Positions 41,207 through 51,756 of a DNA stretch of 64,000 nucleotides are shown here, in pieces. The notes beneath the pieces are model-generated. The model saw nothing but the letters and a program-made list of their open reading frames with translations, did no database searches and had not been told where the DNA came from. Numbering within the stretch: the stretch's first letter is position 1; the number at the start of each line of letters is the position of its first letter. Position numbers and translations under genes: made by a program. Source of the stretch: Morella rubra (lineage: Eukaryota > Streptophyta > Magnoliopsida > Fagales > Myricaceae); contig CM025855.1 of NCBI GenBank assembly GCA_003952965.2, positions 23,080,907 to 23,144,906 on the forward strand. The letters are read 5' to 3'.

Positions 41207-44200
41207 TTACCTAACAGGACAACCACCAACCTCTATGCCCTTTGCTATTGGACAAGATGCCAAGCCGCAGTGCTCACTGCCTGTACCCCACCAAGTTATA
41301 CTTTTGCTCTCGAGACCCATCGTAATGTAAAGGAGGACCGCCATGAAAGCCACCCCCGCATCCATTGCTCCTGAAAAAACATAATTGTACCTCTTCCACC
41401 ACTGCTTCTGGTACTTGAACAAAAAATAATTAAAGATCATCCCAACTAAAACCCAGGCATTGTAGTTCAGGGGAGTTGCAAGCGGCATCATTCCCGTTGC
41501 TCCCAGAAGGACTGGAAGGTTAATCAGTGGGCCGGGATCCAAGATTGCTTGAGGAATGCCCTGTGCAACAGCCACACAAAAACTGGCCCTAGTGCACCTC
41601 CAAGGAAGAACTAATTCATGGCTTTATAGATTCCTTGGGAACCAAACATCCGTTTAGGTCCCGCCAGACCCCATATGACAGACGCATCGAAGAAAACTCG
41701 GTCGCTGGGGCATGTCCAAGGACTGTCTGTAGGAAGGAGCTCTGGCTGCCATATGTTCTCAGTGGAAGTTAGCAACCACCGTACCACTCCAATATTGATG
41801 GTTCCAGCAAGAATTTTTCCTATGAACTACACGCACATAAGCAAATCGAGAATATATTAGCTTTTATATATATAGATAAAACTTCTTTTTTCTTTTGTGG
41901 GGGTGGGAGGTAATCAAGTAATCTTGTTCAAGAAGATTTTGCTTGTTCTAAGTATATGATGATCTCGAAATTAGTGCTTGTGTCCAGGGCCTAAAATTCT
42001 ACTTCGAAGAAACAAAAACCAAACAAATATTTTTTCTTCTCATTCAAATTGTCGTAGTAGTAAAAGTGGTTACCTGAACTAAGAACATTGATCTTGGAGG
42101 AATCTTCATGTAATGTCCAAGCTTGAAACCATTGAGGAAGGACACTGCTTGAGTCATGCTCATATCGCCATAGACTTTGAAGCACACATTGGCAATGGAT
42201 CTTCCTGAATATGTCAGACCCATCATGCACTCAGTTATTATGTTTAGCCCAGGTGTCTATAGATAAAGCCAGCTAACAGTTAGTAATATTGCAACTTATA
42301 AGAGGTGCATGAAATTCTTCAAGACTACAAAATCAATCTTTTGCAAAAAATTAATGAGAGGAAATGAACCCAAAAAAAAGCGCGGGCAAGCCAATTACCT
42401 AGTTTGTCGTGGCAGTTATGATACTAATTGGAAGGGTGAAAGTAAAGGCTATAACATAGGCAAACAAGAGCCCCTACGAAGGCATCTGGACCTGATCTTT
42501 GACAGCGAAGCAGAGTATAAGGGAAATTACAATTGTCACGACGACCAATAAGTAAAACCACCAAGAAGGTATGTCCTTATATTTCCTCATCAATCTGGCC
42601 ACATGCGTGAGGGTTGCAGTAATGGTAGCAAAGCCAAAGCCATAAGTGAGAGCGAAAAACATGCTCATTCGAATAGGTCCTTGCTCCTGATACTTTGAAA
42701 CATCCAACTCAAACTGGTCATTGACAATGCCCGTGATGTTGTAAGGCTGACCTTGGGATGTAAACAAATCTGATGAGAAGATGGGAAATCTTTTGGCGTC
42801 GTACAAGTCAAACCCCCAGTATGCAATAGGGATTGCAAGGTAGACTATCACAGTATAGCCTGCAAAAACCTTCATAATGAAGAAGAAAGGGCTGAACAAG
42901 AAGGATGACACGGCAGCCCAGTCGAGTGTCACTGCTCCTAGACCAAAGCCTTGCATGACTAAACCAATCTGTCGGGCGATGACTGAGGTGGAGAACGCCC
43001 AGCAGATCCATGAGATGTTTGTCAGTGTTGGGAAGAGGTACCCTGGCATAGTGTACCACGCGAAACTGCAAACTAATACAATCACGAAGAACATTCCCCA
43101 TGTCATGTGTCGCTTTCCTTCTTTCTCGTGCAAAGCCCTGAAAAATATTGAAAATGTCAGGAACTATAAACGAAAGTAGTAGTTTGAAATAGATCCTAGC
43201 TAGTTCCTCGTTGCATTCGACTGAGATGACAATCTCTGGCCTCCTCAAAGATTCTGGCTCTGCCAGGCCCATGGCCCGTGGTTAGTATTTGACAGATTTT
43301 CAGACTACCAGACCTGTGGTTGTGGAGCAGCAATCGAAGCAAGAGTTACATACCGGAAAATTGAGACCTGAACAAGAGTGGAAGGCCACCACATATTCGC
43401 CGGGTCCACCACGTACTTCCTCAGCAGCCCAGGCCAACCATATCCTAACACCTGCGTCAAACCAACCAAAACCAACGGACTCATATTAGTTCGTATGTTT
43501 TGGAATGCGGGCTGTTCTCGGATTCAATCTATGACCCAGTTTTGGAATTGGGTTTGATGAGAGTTTGTTTGGCTAGTGTTGGGTCCCAAGCAAAGATGGA
43601 AATTCCGCATAAACCAAGTAGCACTGATGGCTACGGTTGTAAAAAACTTCCATTGACAGAAGTATTCGGAAGCTTCACTCTCAGTGCATGCTATAGCCCG
43701 CGTTTTATCAAAACTATACTTAATTTCTAATGTTCTATGAAACAATCTTCTGTTTTTGAAATTAAACAAAATAGCATTAGTTTAGACAATAATCAGGTCA
43801 CTGAGAATAAAGGGATCAGGTAATTTTTTATCTTAAGATTGATAAGAGAAGACAATAATCATTAACAACTAGTTATGACCACGTGCGTTAATTTAGCACG
43901 AACAAAGGGTTTGTCTCGATAAAAATAATCTAAATGGAAGTAGAAAATTGCTAAAATGGTAAGTCTAGCTGGGGACCAAATTATCAATCTCATTAGATAC
44001 CAATTAGCTAGTAACAGTATTTAGAAACGTGCACAAGTCTTGTGCAAATTAAACTCTTTTATTACCCATTAGTATTAAGAATATTATAGCTGATCTTCTA
44101 ATTGCTTCCAATGCCGAAGCATGCGCAATCGCTCTTGCATTTGGAAAGAAAGGAATCTGATCCGAAATCCTGGCAAAGGATTTTGATCGATATTAGACAG

Positions 44201-44763
44201 AATAGCTAGAGTTACCTGAGTAGTGATAATGAGAAGCCAACCAACCACAAAGGATATATTCCGATGGTAAAAGGCTTTGATTATATCTACAATACCAACG
44301 GCATAAGTCGGCCCGTTTCCGAATGCAGTCCTTGCGTTGGCGAAGATGGTAATGAGTACGTGCTCCTTCATGTTAAGCAGACCCGGGTTGAGGGAGAACA
44401 ACCTGGAACCAAACCCGGGTATTCTGAACTGTTTTCTGGGGAGGGTGGTGGCCATGAATCGACCGATGGGGAGGCTGGCAACTAAGAGGTGATTTGGGTG
44501 ATGATGAGGGGCTCTGTCCGGTAGGAGAAGAACTGGTTAAGGAAGGAGAGAAGGGAGCAGGAGAGTAGGCCTAAGGTCCAAATTTGGAACGTCCGCACGG
44601 GCAAAGTGGGGTCGTCGGTGTTGGCCACGGTTAGCCGCACTTCTTCGATAGGCGAGAGCTCATCTTCGTCCACATCATCACCGGCTTTGGTGATGTGTTT
44701 GTCCGAGTGGTTGGTGGCGCCGAAGGTATCAAAGTTTTTCGTTTCTATTTCGAGGGTTGCCAT
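41207..44763 (-). pseudogene. OPT oligopeptide transporter pseudogene, tandem copy
   Basis: This is a same-strand tandem duplicate of the OPT gene at 32300-38493. Exon remnants in transcript order are 44763-44216, 43451-43354, 43137-42399 (a fused exon), 42256-42074 and 41826-41207. Exon 1 shifts frame after EPLIITQIT near 44480. The third block joins THVA directly to RLMRKYKD: the intron and about 23 codons of flanking coding sequence are gone, in frame. In the same block MPWW has become MPS-stop near 42474, and its last codon is TAG where the partner has Gln. The final exon has a stop where the partner has Trp (AMNWFF, near 41611) and is 5 bp longer than the partner's, giving a frameshift near 41535. 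The 98 and 183 bp exons keep their sizes. Several unrelated lesions make function very unlikely. Confidence 0.92.
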
Positions 44764-45990
44764 TTCGTAAGTAGGTAGAGCAGCCAAAGAGGAGACCGTG
44801 GCGGGGGAAAATGAAAGTGTAATTGGGTTTTTGCAGGAAAGGTCAGCTAGCTAGCCTGCTCCTTATAGCATGTTGGGAGCTATAGTTGAGCGTCTGACTT
44901 TTTTGTACGTGTGGTACCTAGCTCGTAGGTCAAACCCACAGAGAGCTTGTTAAAAAAAAAAGAAGTGACACAGCAGGGAGATTAATTATAGAGTTGGGGA
45001 GAATTGCTAGCTAGTGTGGGAAAACTACAACTATGAAGGTCAAAAATATTTAGGATATATATATATATAATATATATATATATATTATATGAACAGAAAG
45101 TCATAAAGGTGTTCAATATGCAAATCAGTCGTATAGGTGCCAATTGCAAATTGGTAGAATAGCTAGCTAGCCGGATAGGATATTTTAATCACGTTTCGTG
45201 TTAGAACAGCGATGAGGGATATAGTTGTAAAAGCCAATATATATCATGCAGCATGTCTAGCCAGTACGTAATGCATGTGTTAATTTCTGTGGAATATCAT
45301 AAAAGCAATATATTCAGTAGAATCTGACAATGTAGCAGCCCATACGAATACATTTAGTTCAGATTCCATTGCGTGTTGAGATTGATCAGTATACATTAGT
45401 TTTGATTTTTTTAGATTCCCTTCGATAATTTATAATTAAATATATAATTGCTAATCATTCCATTGTAGATTAATGCTTCTCGCAAAATGTTACCTTACCC
45501 CCCCAGTGGGAACTGAATCATATTAGTAGATTATGGTATTTTCCTGTGTCATTGTCCTGAATATTTGTGAAAGAAAACTAAATAATATAGTTTATTTTGG
45601 ATCATCCAGATGCTTTCCTCTTTTTTCTTGAATCTCATTGGTTTTTCTGTCATTTGTAATTAATAATTTAATGTTTCTGTCAATTCTATTTAGAAGAACT
45701 ATATGCACATTGATTGAAACTGTTCCAAAATTCATCATGACCAGATCTAGATATCAGCTCGATCGGTGATCAGAACTAGCACTTGGGAAGGCCTTAAAAA
45801 AAATTTCTTCTTTCATCACCCACACGACAAAGGAATCAAGGAATCTTGTACGAGTTAATTATAAGGAAAAAGTATATAGAATCTACACAAAAACATTCAT
45901 GTTGGGAGCCAGCTGGGAGAGACAAAGGGAGAGAGAGTCGTGGAAGGGAGATCAACCTAGGCACTACAGTGCAAGTGGGAATAACAAAAC
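44764..45990. other. AT-rich intergenic region
   Basis: No gene was seen. A run of alternating AT (TATATATATAATATATATA, about 45058-45087) and scattered A/T tracts occur. The part adjacent to 44763 would be the former promoter of the OPT pseudogene. Confidence 0.5.
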
Positions 45991-45992
45991 TG

Positions 45993-46167
45993 AGGGATGT
46001 TTGTTTTAGTGAGATTTTTAGAATTTGAAATGTTTTTAAGAATTTTTAGGTGATGAATTTATTGGTATGTGTGTAGAAATTGTTGACTTGTATTGATATT
46101 TAAATGTTTGTTTATAAATTTTAAAATCTATGTGTATTCTAGAATACAAATCAAAACGAACATCACT
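45993..46167. mobile_element. AT-rich MITE-like element, family B
   Basis: The inverted ends GGGATGTTTGTTTTAGT and CAAATCAAAACGAACATCAC bracket an AT-rich core with GATTTTTAGAATTTGAAAT. It resembles the element at 26950-27168 (GGGCATGTTCGTTT). Confidence 0.6.
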
Positions 46168-46497
46168 AGCATTAAGAAACATCAATAGCAAGTTTTACCT
46201 CGTCTTTTAGCTAAATTACGAATTAATATTTGTTCTCTACAATATTAATATAGTGGAAGGACCTTTATTGCGGTAAAGTTTTTGCAAGGAAACTGGCCAA
46301 TGGTCTGTGAAAGCTACTAAATATGTTTGACTCGACTTATTATAATTTTAAAAAAAAATAGAAAAATCGAAGCTACAGGGTAGTTATCTTATTCTTGCTT
46401 CCCCTTTTGTTACGTTAGCCAAATCCCAAGGTCAATGCTACAAAACTTAGAATAATCCAACTCCACACCTACAAAGACATAAAAAAATGAGTGAATT

Positions 46498-46716
46498 TAG
46501 GTTGTGCTTGAGTGTTAAAATTTTGGAGAGGTTATAATTTTAGAGTATTGAAATTGGTAAAACAATTGAAGAAAAAAAATAATTTGAATAAATTTTTTAT
46601 TTATTATAGTGAAAAGTAATGATTTGATGTGGAGAGAAGATTATATAATTAATTTTATTCTGTTAAAAATTGTTAGAATTTTAGAAGGGTAAAATTTTAT
46701 TAAACAAACGCAATCT
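46498..46716. mobile_element. AT-rich MITE, family A
   Basis: It begins TAGGTTGTGCTTGAGTGTTA and ends TTAAACAAACGCAATCTCA, an inverted pair. Its core is the reverse complement of the cores at 34728 and 48718 (GAAAAGTAATGATTTGATG). Confidence 0.7.
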
Positions 46717-46879
46717 CAATTCTGTTCAGGACCTATTAACTAGGGTTGTTTAGGAGTGGGTCGAAACTGACTGGGCCGGCTAATTTTGAACCAGCCCGGT
46801 TCAACGGTCAACCCTAAATTATCCAGAACCGAACTGAGGATATATTGGAAATTTCACTTCTTTTTTTAAAGTATGTGTT

Positions 46880-46912
46880 GGGGGGGGGGGGTGGGGGGGG
46901 AGGGGGGGGGGG
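46880..46912. repeat. Poly-G tract
   Basis: Runs of G broken by single T or A bases. The adjoining frame at 46845-47108 is low-complexity and not a gene. Confidence 0.85.
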
Positions 46913-47013
46913 TTTGAGGACGACTTGTCCACCCCCTGACCTTTTTTTCCGCCCGACTCACCCCCTCTCCGTCACTTCTCTCTCTCCAACCCATTGGTCG
47001 CCGGCACCCCCCT

Positions 47014-47161
47014 CAGTGGCGGATGCAAGGGGCGGGCCTGGGCAGCCGCCCCCCATTGGACAGGCAAAAAAAAAAAAAATTAGACGTAAATTTTTTTTTT
47101 TTTTTTAATTTTTGTCTTAAGAGTTCGCCTCCTTCAAATTGGGTCCTAGATCCGCGCACTG
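47014..47161. mobile_element. Short hAT-type MITE
   Basis: This 148 bp element starts CAGTGGCGGATGCAAGG and ends CCTAGATCCGCGCACTG, an imperfect terminal inverted repeat of about 17 bp of the CAGTGGCGGA type seen at plant hAT ends. Flanking ACCCCCCT and ACCCCCTG fit an 8 bp target duplication with one indel, the size expected for hAT. The interior is mostly A and T runs. Confidence 0.65.
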
Positions 47162-47518
47162 ACCCCCTGTTGTGAAAATTCTAGCTGTCGCACCGGATGT
47201 AGCAGTATGGCTGATCGATCTATGAGCTCTCTCTTGTACGTTCTTTCTCTCACGCCCCCTTTTTTGTTCTCTCACGCATTACAAGTATTAATTTCAGATT
47301 GTGCAAAAGAAAATCCAAAGCTTTTCTCAGGGAGAGAGATAGAGAGAGAGAGAGAAGTTGTCGGGGACCCAGGAGTGACAAACTTGTCAGAGAGGAGGAG
47401 AAAGAAGCCTAACGATCAGGGGGCCCACATCACCTCAAAGTCAAGGGCAGGTCTATTAGTTTTTTTTTTTGGCTGCTTCGACCTCTTTTACACAGAAGAA
47501 GCTCAACATTAATCTCAG

Positions 47519-47747
47519 TTACAGCATGCATGTAGTAGTACTCACCAAATTATTCTCGCCTAATGGCACAATGAAGAATGTTGTCGCCATTCTTTCTCCT
47601 CCAGGAATAGGCGTACCCATGGTCATGATCCAATATTCCATTTTCTTGGCTGCAGAGATGTTGAGGAGAAAGGAAAGCTTCTTTTCTACCATTGAAGGCT
47701 GCCAAGAAAAATGGAGTCTCTTCGTCTCCATTATGAGCACCTATCAA
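47519..47747 (-). pseudogene. Ankyrin-repeat gene fragment (ITN1/ACD6-like)
   Basis: The minus-strand frame from 47747 reads GAHNGDEETPFFLAAFNG, then RRKNGDNILHCAIRRE. This matches the repeat pattern of plant ankyrin-TM proteins, in which NGDEETPLFLAA and GDTILHCAI-like words recur. A plausible donor (GTGAGT) follows near 47545. No further exon, start or transmembrane part was found nearby, so this is an isolated exon remnant. Confidence 0.6.
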
Positions 47748-47761
47748 TAATGATGGATTTG

Positions 47762-49602
47762 TTTTTCTAGTGACGAACTTGGATTTTGCGTGATGCCCAT
47801 CTGATGTTGGATTTGTTGGATTTGTGAATCAGAAAAACAGGGACAGACTAAAGCTGACTGTCGTCGATCCGGCCATTCTAGAGACCCCTCGATGCAGTTG
47901 TCGGTCCCTATTTTTCAACAACCAAACCCCTCGATTCTGTTGCCCGTAGGGGCTGAAAATAGAGCCAAGGGGTCGGTTTTCAACCCTACTATTAACACCT
48001 AAATGAGTGAATAAGTGTTACCTCTCTATTTAAAAATTAATAACAATTTTAGAATAAGTCCTAAAATTATTAAGTCTAGATCTAAATAAATATTAATTTA
48101 ATCAACAAAATAAAGCAGCAAAATATTAAATCAAATATCTATTACATAAGAGACAATGATTTTGTTGATGAAGTAGAAAACATTTGAAATACCTTTCAAA
48201 GGAAAAAACCATTTCAGACTAGCAACTACTAGAAATTTATTAAAAAGTAAAACATTACAACTGTAATTTAAAAGGGCAATTCTAGTTGCTTGACTTTGAT
48301 TACCCCGATGTAATAATCTAAGTAACCTAACTTAAACCTACTTGCGATTAACCCTCAGCCCTCTTGTTCTTCAGTTCTTCTTATTAAATTCTTCAAGAAC
48401 GACCTTGTTCTTCAACGTCAAGAACTCTCATTGTTTGTCAATACAAAACAAAAATGGACAATATATACCCCTATATTATTATAAATAAATAAATACAATT
48501 GTAACACTGAGTGTTTTACTACATACATTTACCAAGTATAAACGCATAGACTTCAATTTTTCATATTATCATATTATATATATATTGTTGGTAATAAGGA
48601 AAATATATTTCATCCACTCCAATTATTGGATTCAAATGATGGACCTCACTCAGTTAGGAAACACATTGACTTGGAAGCACAATGGCAAACTCCAAACACG
48701 TAATTGATCTCACAAGCTTAAGGTGGTGTTCACCACTCAATTTTCACCTCAATAAAATAACTCTCCAAAATTCTCTCTTTCCATCAAATCATCACTTTCA
48801 CTCAAATAAATATAAAAAAATTAATTCAAACCATATCTCTCTTCCTTTTTCACCAACTCCAATACCCCAAAATTTCTACCACCCTAAAATTTCCACATCA
48901 AACACCACCTAAATATCATTTAAATCAAAATTTTATTATTTTGTATTTTGATATGTACTTTAAGCCCATTAGTCTGCGGGGTGTCTTTGATGGGTCTCGA
49001 GGTGCGCTTTACCCGTCGCAGTGGCCTATGTTCGTATAGAAGGACTTACACAAGGCTTTCCGAGAGAAAACGTCCATGGCCCAAATAAAAAAAAATAATA
49101 AGAAATAAAAGAACAGAGATCACACGTCCATGTGTACCTACGAAGAATGACCTCTAAAATTTGGATACACCCAAAAGCCATAACCACATAAAAAGAGAAA
49201 TGGATATCACCAAAGAACTTCATACTTACAGATTTAAGAATTATATTTATATTTTGTAATTATTTTTTTCTGATTAATAATATTTTGTAATTCGTCTTTG
49301 AAGATTTTATTTCAAGCAGTGATCTTTCCAGTTGTGATATCTCACGTGCCAGCTCTTTCTATTTTCTGAGCTCTCATGGGCCGGCATTCGATTGCCCGTA
49401 GGCCGTATCTAATCTCCATAAGCCATGGAGCCCCAAGTAAAATAAACATCTAGATTATCTATACTTGAGTTTATTACAAAAATAACCCCTTAAAAGGATC
49501 TTGTACCAAATTATTGAATGAAAAAAAAAAATAAAATAAATAAATAAGTATATATATACTCTGTATTTCTTTCCAAATAAGGCCGCCGCGATTAATAAAA
49601 AT
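47762..49602. other. Intergenic region with a MITE
   Basis: Apart from the family A MITE at 48718-48913, no gene or known repeat was recognised. The DNA is AT-rich. Minus-strand frames near 49026-49223 have no motif. Confidence 0.45.
48718..48913. mobile_element. AT-rich MITE, family A
   Basis: The ends TAAGGTGGTGTTCACCAC and CATCAAACACCACCTAAA are inverted. The core TCTTTCCATCAAATCATCA matches the copy at 34728-34923 in the same orientation. Confidence 0.7.
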
Positions 49603-49775
49603 TGATAGAGTCAATTTTTAACCGGTCTATCACAATGTCTATTGGGCCAAGAACTCGAAGAAACTAAGTTTGAAGTCCAGCACTTGAGATGGGTTGAAAG
49701 GCTCAAGTTCTTCTTCCTTCCTCCTACAAGCAAAGAAAAAAGTTAAGACTCGGAATCCTCCCTGCATGAGTCACT
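49603..49775 (-). repeat. Reversed fragment of the Tat-type LTR
   Basis: Read on the minus strand, this segment contains GCTTGTAGGAGGAAGGAA, CCTTTCAACCCATCTCAAGT, TTGGCCCAATAGACATTGTG and GACCGGTTAAAAATTG. These follow the same order as the 3' third of the LTRs at 16753 and 26172. It ends TCTATCA, which supports a CA terminus for this LTR family. The upstream two thirds are not recognisable. Confidence 0.8.
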
Positions 49776-49882
49776 CCAGTTATTTGATCAAGAGAAAACA
49801 TATCAGATCGGATTCGTTTTTCAAAAGGGGAAGAACTGGGCATGAGTCACTCCAGTTATTGTGCACTATAAAAAATTCAAAG

Positions 49883-50335
49883 GGAGAGAGACGAAAAAGA
49901 AGAAAAAAAATAATATATAAAAAAAAAAAAGCCTGGTTGGACCTTCACCGATAACTCAACACCACACCGTCAATTTGTAACTGGTGTATGGCAACGTTGT
50001 ACTGCTGAACACTTCCCTTTCTTTCTTTGTTTATTTATAGGCAAATTGTAGAAGCAGACCAAGCCTACGGGATAGGAAGAGAGAAGAAAGAGAAGAAAAA
50101 AAATAATATAAAAAAAGCCTGATTGGACCTTCACCGGATAACTCAACACCCAACTTCATTATAACTGGTGTATGGCAACGTTGTACCGCTGAACACTTCC
50201 CTCTCTCTCTTTGTTTACTTATAGTCAAATTGTAGAAGCAGGACCAAGCCTGCGAGATAGGTGATTCGGCCCCCGGATCTAGCCCTCTCCAAAGAGAGGT
50301 GGTGTCAACTGAGCTACAGCGCACTGGCGCAGAAG
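49883..50335 (-). mobile_element. tRNA-derived SINE with tandemly duplicated body
   Basis: On the minus strand a tRNA-like head lies at about 50335-50260, with an A-box-like TGTAGCTCAGTTGACA and a B-box-like GGGGCCGAATCACC. The body continues to about 50076 and is then repeated once, to about 49883. Both copies carry GGCTTGGTC, GTGTTCAGC, TACAACGTTGCCATACACCA, GTGTTGAGTTATC and an AGGCTTTTTTT end. The second copy lacks the head. The tRNA-like part is too degenerate to be a functional tRNA. Confidence 0.6.
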
Positions 50336-50828
50336 ACATCCCTTTAACATTTATATGTTTCACCGATAGATAGTGAACAGAAATACACAAAAGATACGCA
50401 GTATTTTGCTCCGGTCAACCGCATGACAGCCAAAAGCGGGTAGGTGCAGCTAAAAGCGGAACGTCAGATTTAGATGAAGCTTCTCAAGTTCCTTTGGCTA
50501 TGTTTGACGTGATTCGGATAAAATATTTTCACAATTAATTGAAAATTTTATGGCTTAGAAAAAAACAAAATTGAAACTTTTATGACAACTAGCATTTCGT
50601 TTAAATGTTAGGATTTATGGAAGTTTATTGTGTATTATATTTATATGTAAATGATACAGTTCACACAGCAGTTAAATGAAAACAGAAGAATTGAAGGAAA
50701 TTTTCTTTTCTTTTCTTTTCCGTTTCTTTTTCTCGTTTTCTTTTAAATCTCAATCACCCAATAAAACAAAAAAAACTTAGATCAATTGGAGAAGTACCGA
50801 AATAAATTGGAGTTTTTTTTTTATATTA

Positions 50829-51747
50829 GGGTAAATTAGTCCGCACGTCTCTGAGGTTTGACCTTTTCCCAGTTTGGTCCTCAGGGTTCAATTTTCCCTA
50901 AATGCATCCCTGGGTGAGTACCCATTACCAAATAGATCCTGGTGTCAACTCTTGGACGGAAATGCACACGTGGCTAACGGTTTACACGTGGGCAAGACAG
51001 CTGGATTTTTAAAAAATCTCACCCAATCGCAATGTGACACGTGTCATACAATAAATAAATAAAAAATATTTAAAAAAAATAATTTTTTTATTTTTTTTTT
51101 TTAAAAAAAAAAAAAAAAACTTGGATCGGGGGAGACCCCGATCCTTTCCCGGTGGAGGGGTCACGGTGGAGGCCCCTCCACCGGCCCATGCTGGCCGCCC
51201 AGAACTGGGCGGCCAGCGGAGGGAGGAGATCCCTCCTCCCCCCGGCGGGCTGGGGCGGCTGGGGGACCTCCCCCATCCCGCAACCGCTGTTGCGGGATGG
51301 GGGAGGTCCCCCAGCCGCCCCAGAGCCGGCGGTGGAGGGATCTTCCCTCCTCCGCTGGCCGCCCAGTTCTGGGCGGCCAGCATGGGCCGGTGGAGGGGCC
51401 TCCACCGTGACCCCTCCACCGGGAAAGGATCGGGGGTCTCCCCCGATTCAAGTTTTTTTTTTTTTTTTTTTAGATTTTAGATTTTAGATTTTTTTTTTTT
51501 AAAAATATTTTTTATTTTTATTTATTGTATGACACGTGTCACATTGCGATTGGGTGAGATTTTTAAAAAAAATCCAGCTGTCGGTGCCCACGTGTAAACC
51601 GTTAGCCACGTGTGCATTTCCGTCCAAGAGTTGACGCAGGATCTATTTGGTAATGGTACTCACCCAGGGATGTTTTTAGGAAAATTGAACCCTGAGGACC
51701 AAACTGGGAAAAGGTCAAACCCCATATATGTACGGAGTAATTTAGCC
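50829..51747. mobile_element. 919 bp foldback element, Mutator-like non-autonomous
   Basis: The two halves are almost complete inverted copies of each other, about 455-460 bp per arm, meeting at GCAACCGCTGTTGC near 51281-51294. The ends are GGGTAAATTAGTCCG and CGGAGTAATTTAGCC. It is flanked by an exact 9 bp duplication TTTATATTA at 50820-50828 and 51748-51756, the size produced by Mutator-like transposases. The outer arms are ordinary in composition and include CACACGTGGCTAACGG and GACACGTGTCATACAATAAA. The middle 330 bp (about 51121-51450) is very GC-rich and gives long open frames on both strands because of the symmetry. No transposase is present. Transcription across it would give a long hairpin RNA. 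Confidence 0.9.
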
Positions 51748-51756
51748 TTTATATTA

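Noticed and set aside
46845..47108. Gly-rich frame near 46.9 kb
   Set aside because: It is low-complexity and overlaps a poly-G tract and a hAT-type MITE.
50260..50335. Possible tRNA gene on the minus strand
   Set aside because: A-box and B-box-like words are present, but no proper acceptor stem or T arm can be drawn. It fits a SINE head better.
51009..51487. Five overlapping Pro/Gly/Arg-rich open frames on both strands
   Set aside because: They mirror each other because the foldback arms are inverted copies, and GC-rich DNA has few stops. None shows a known domain.
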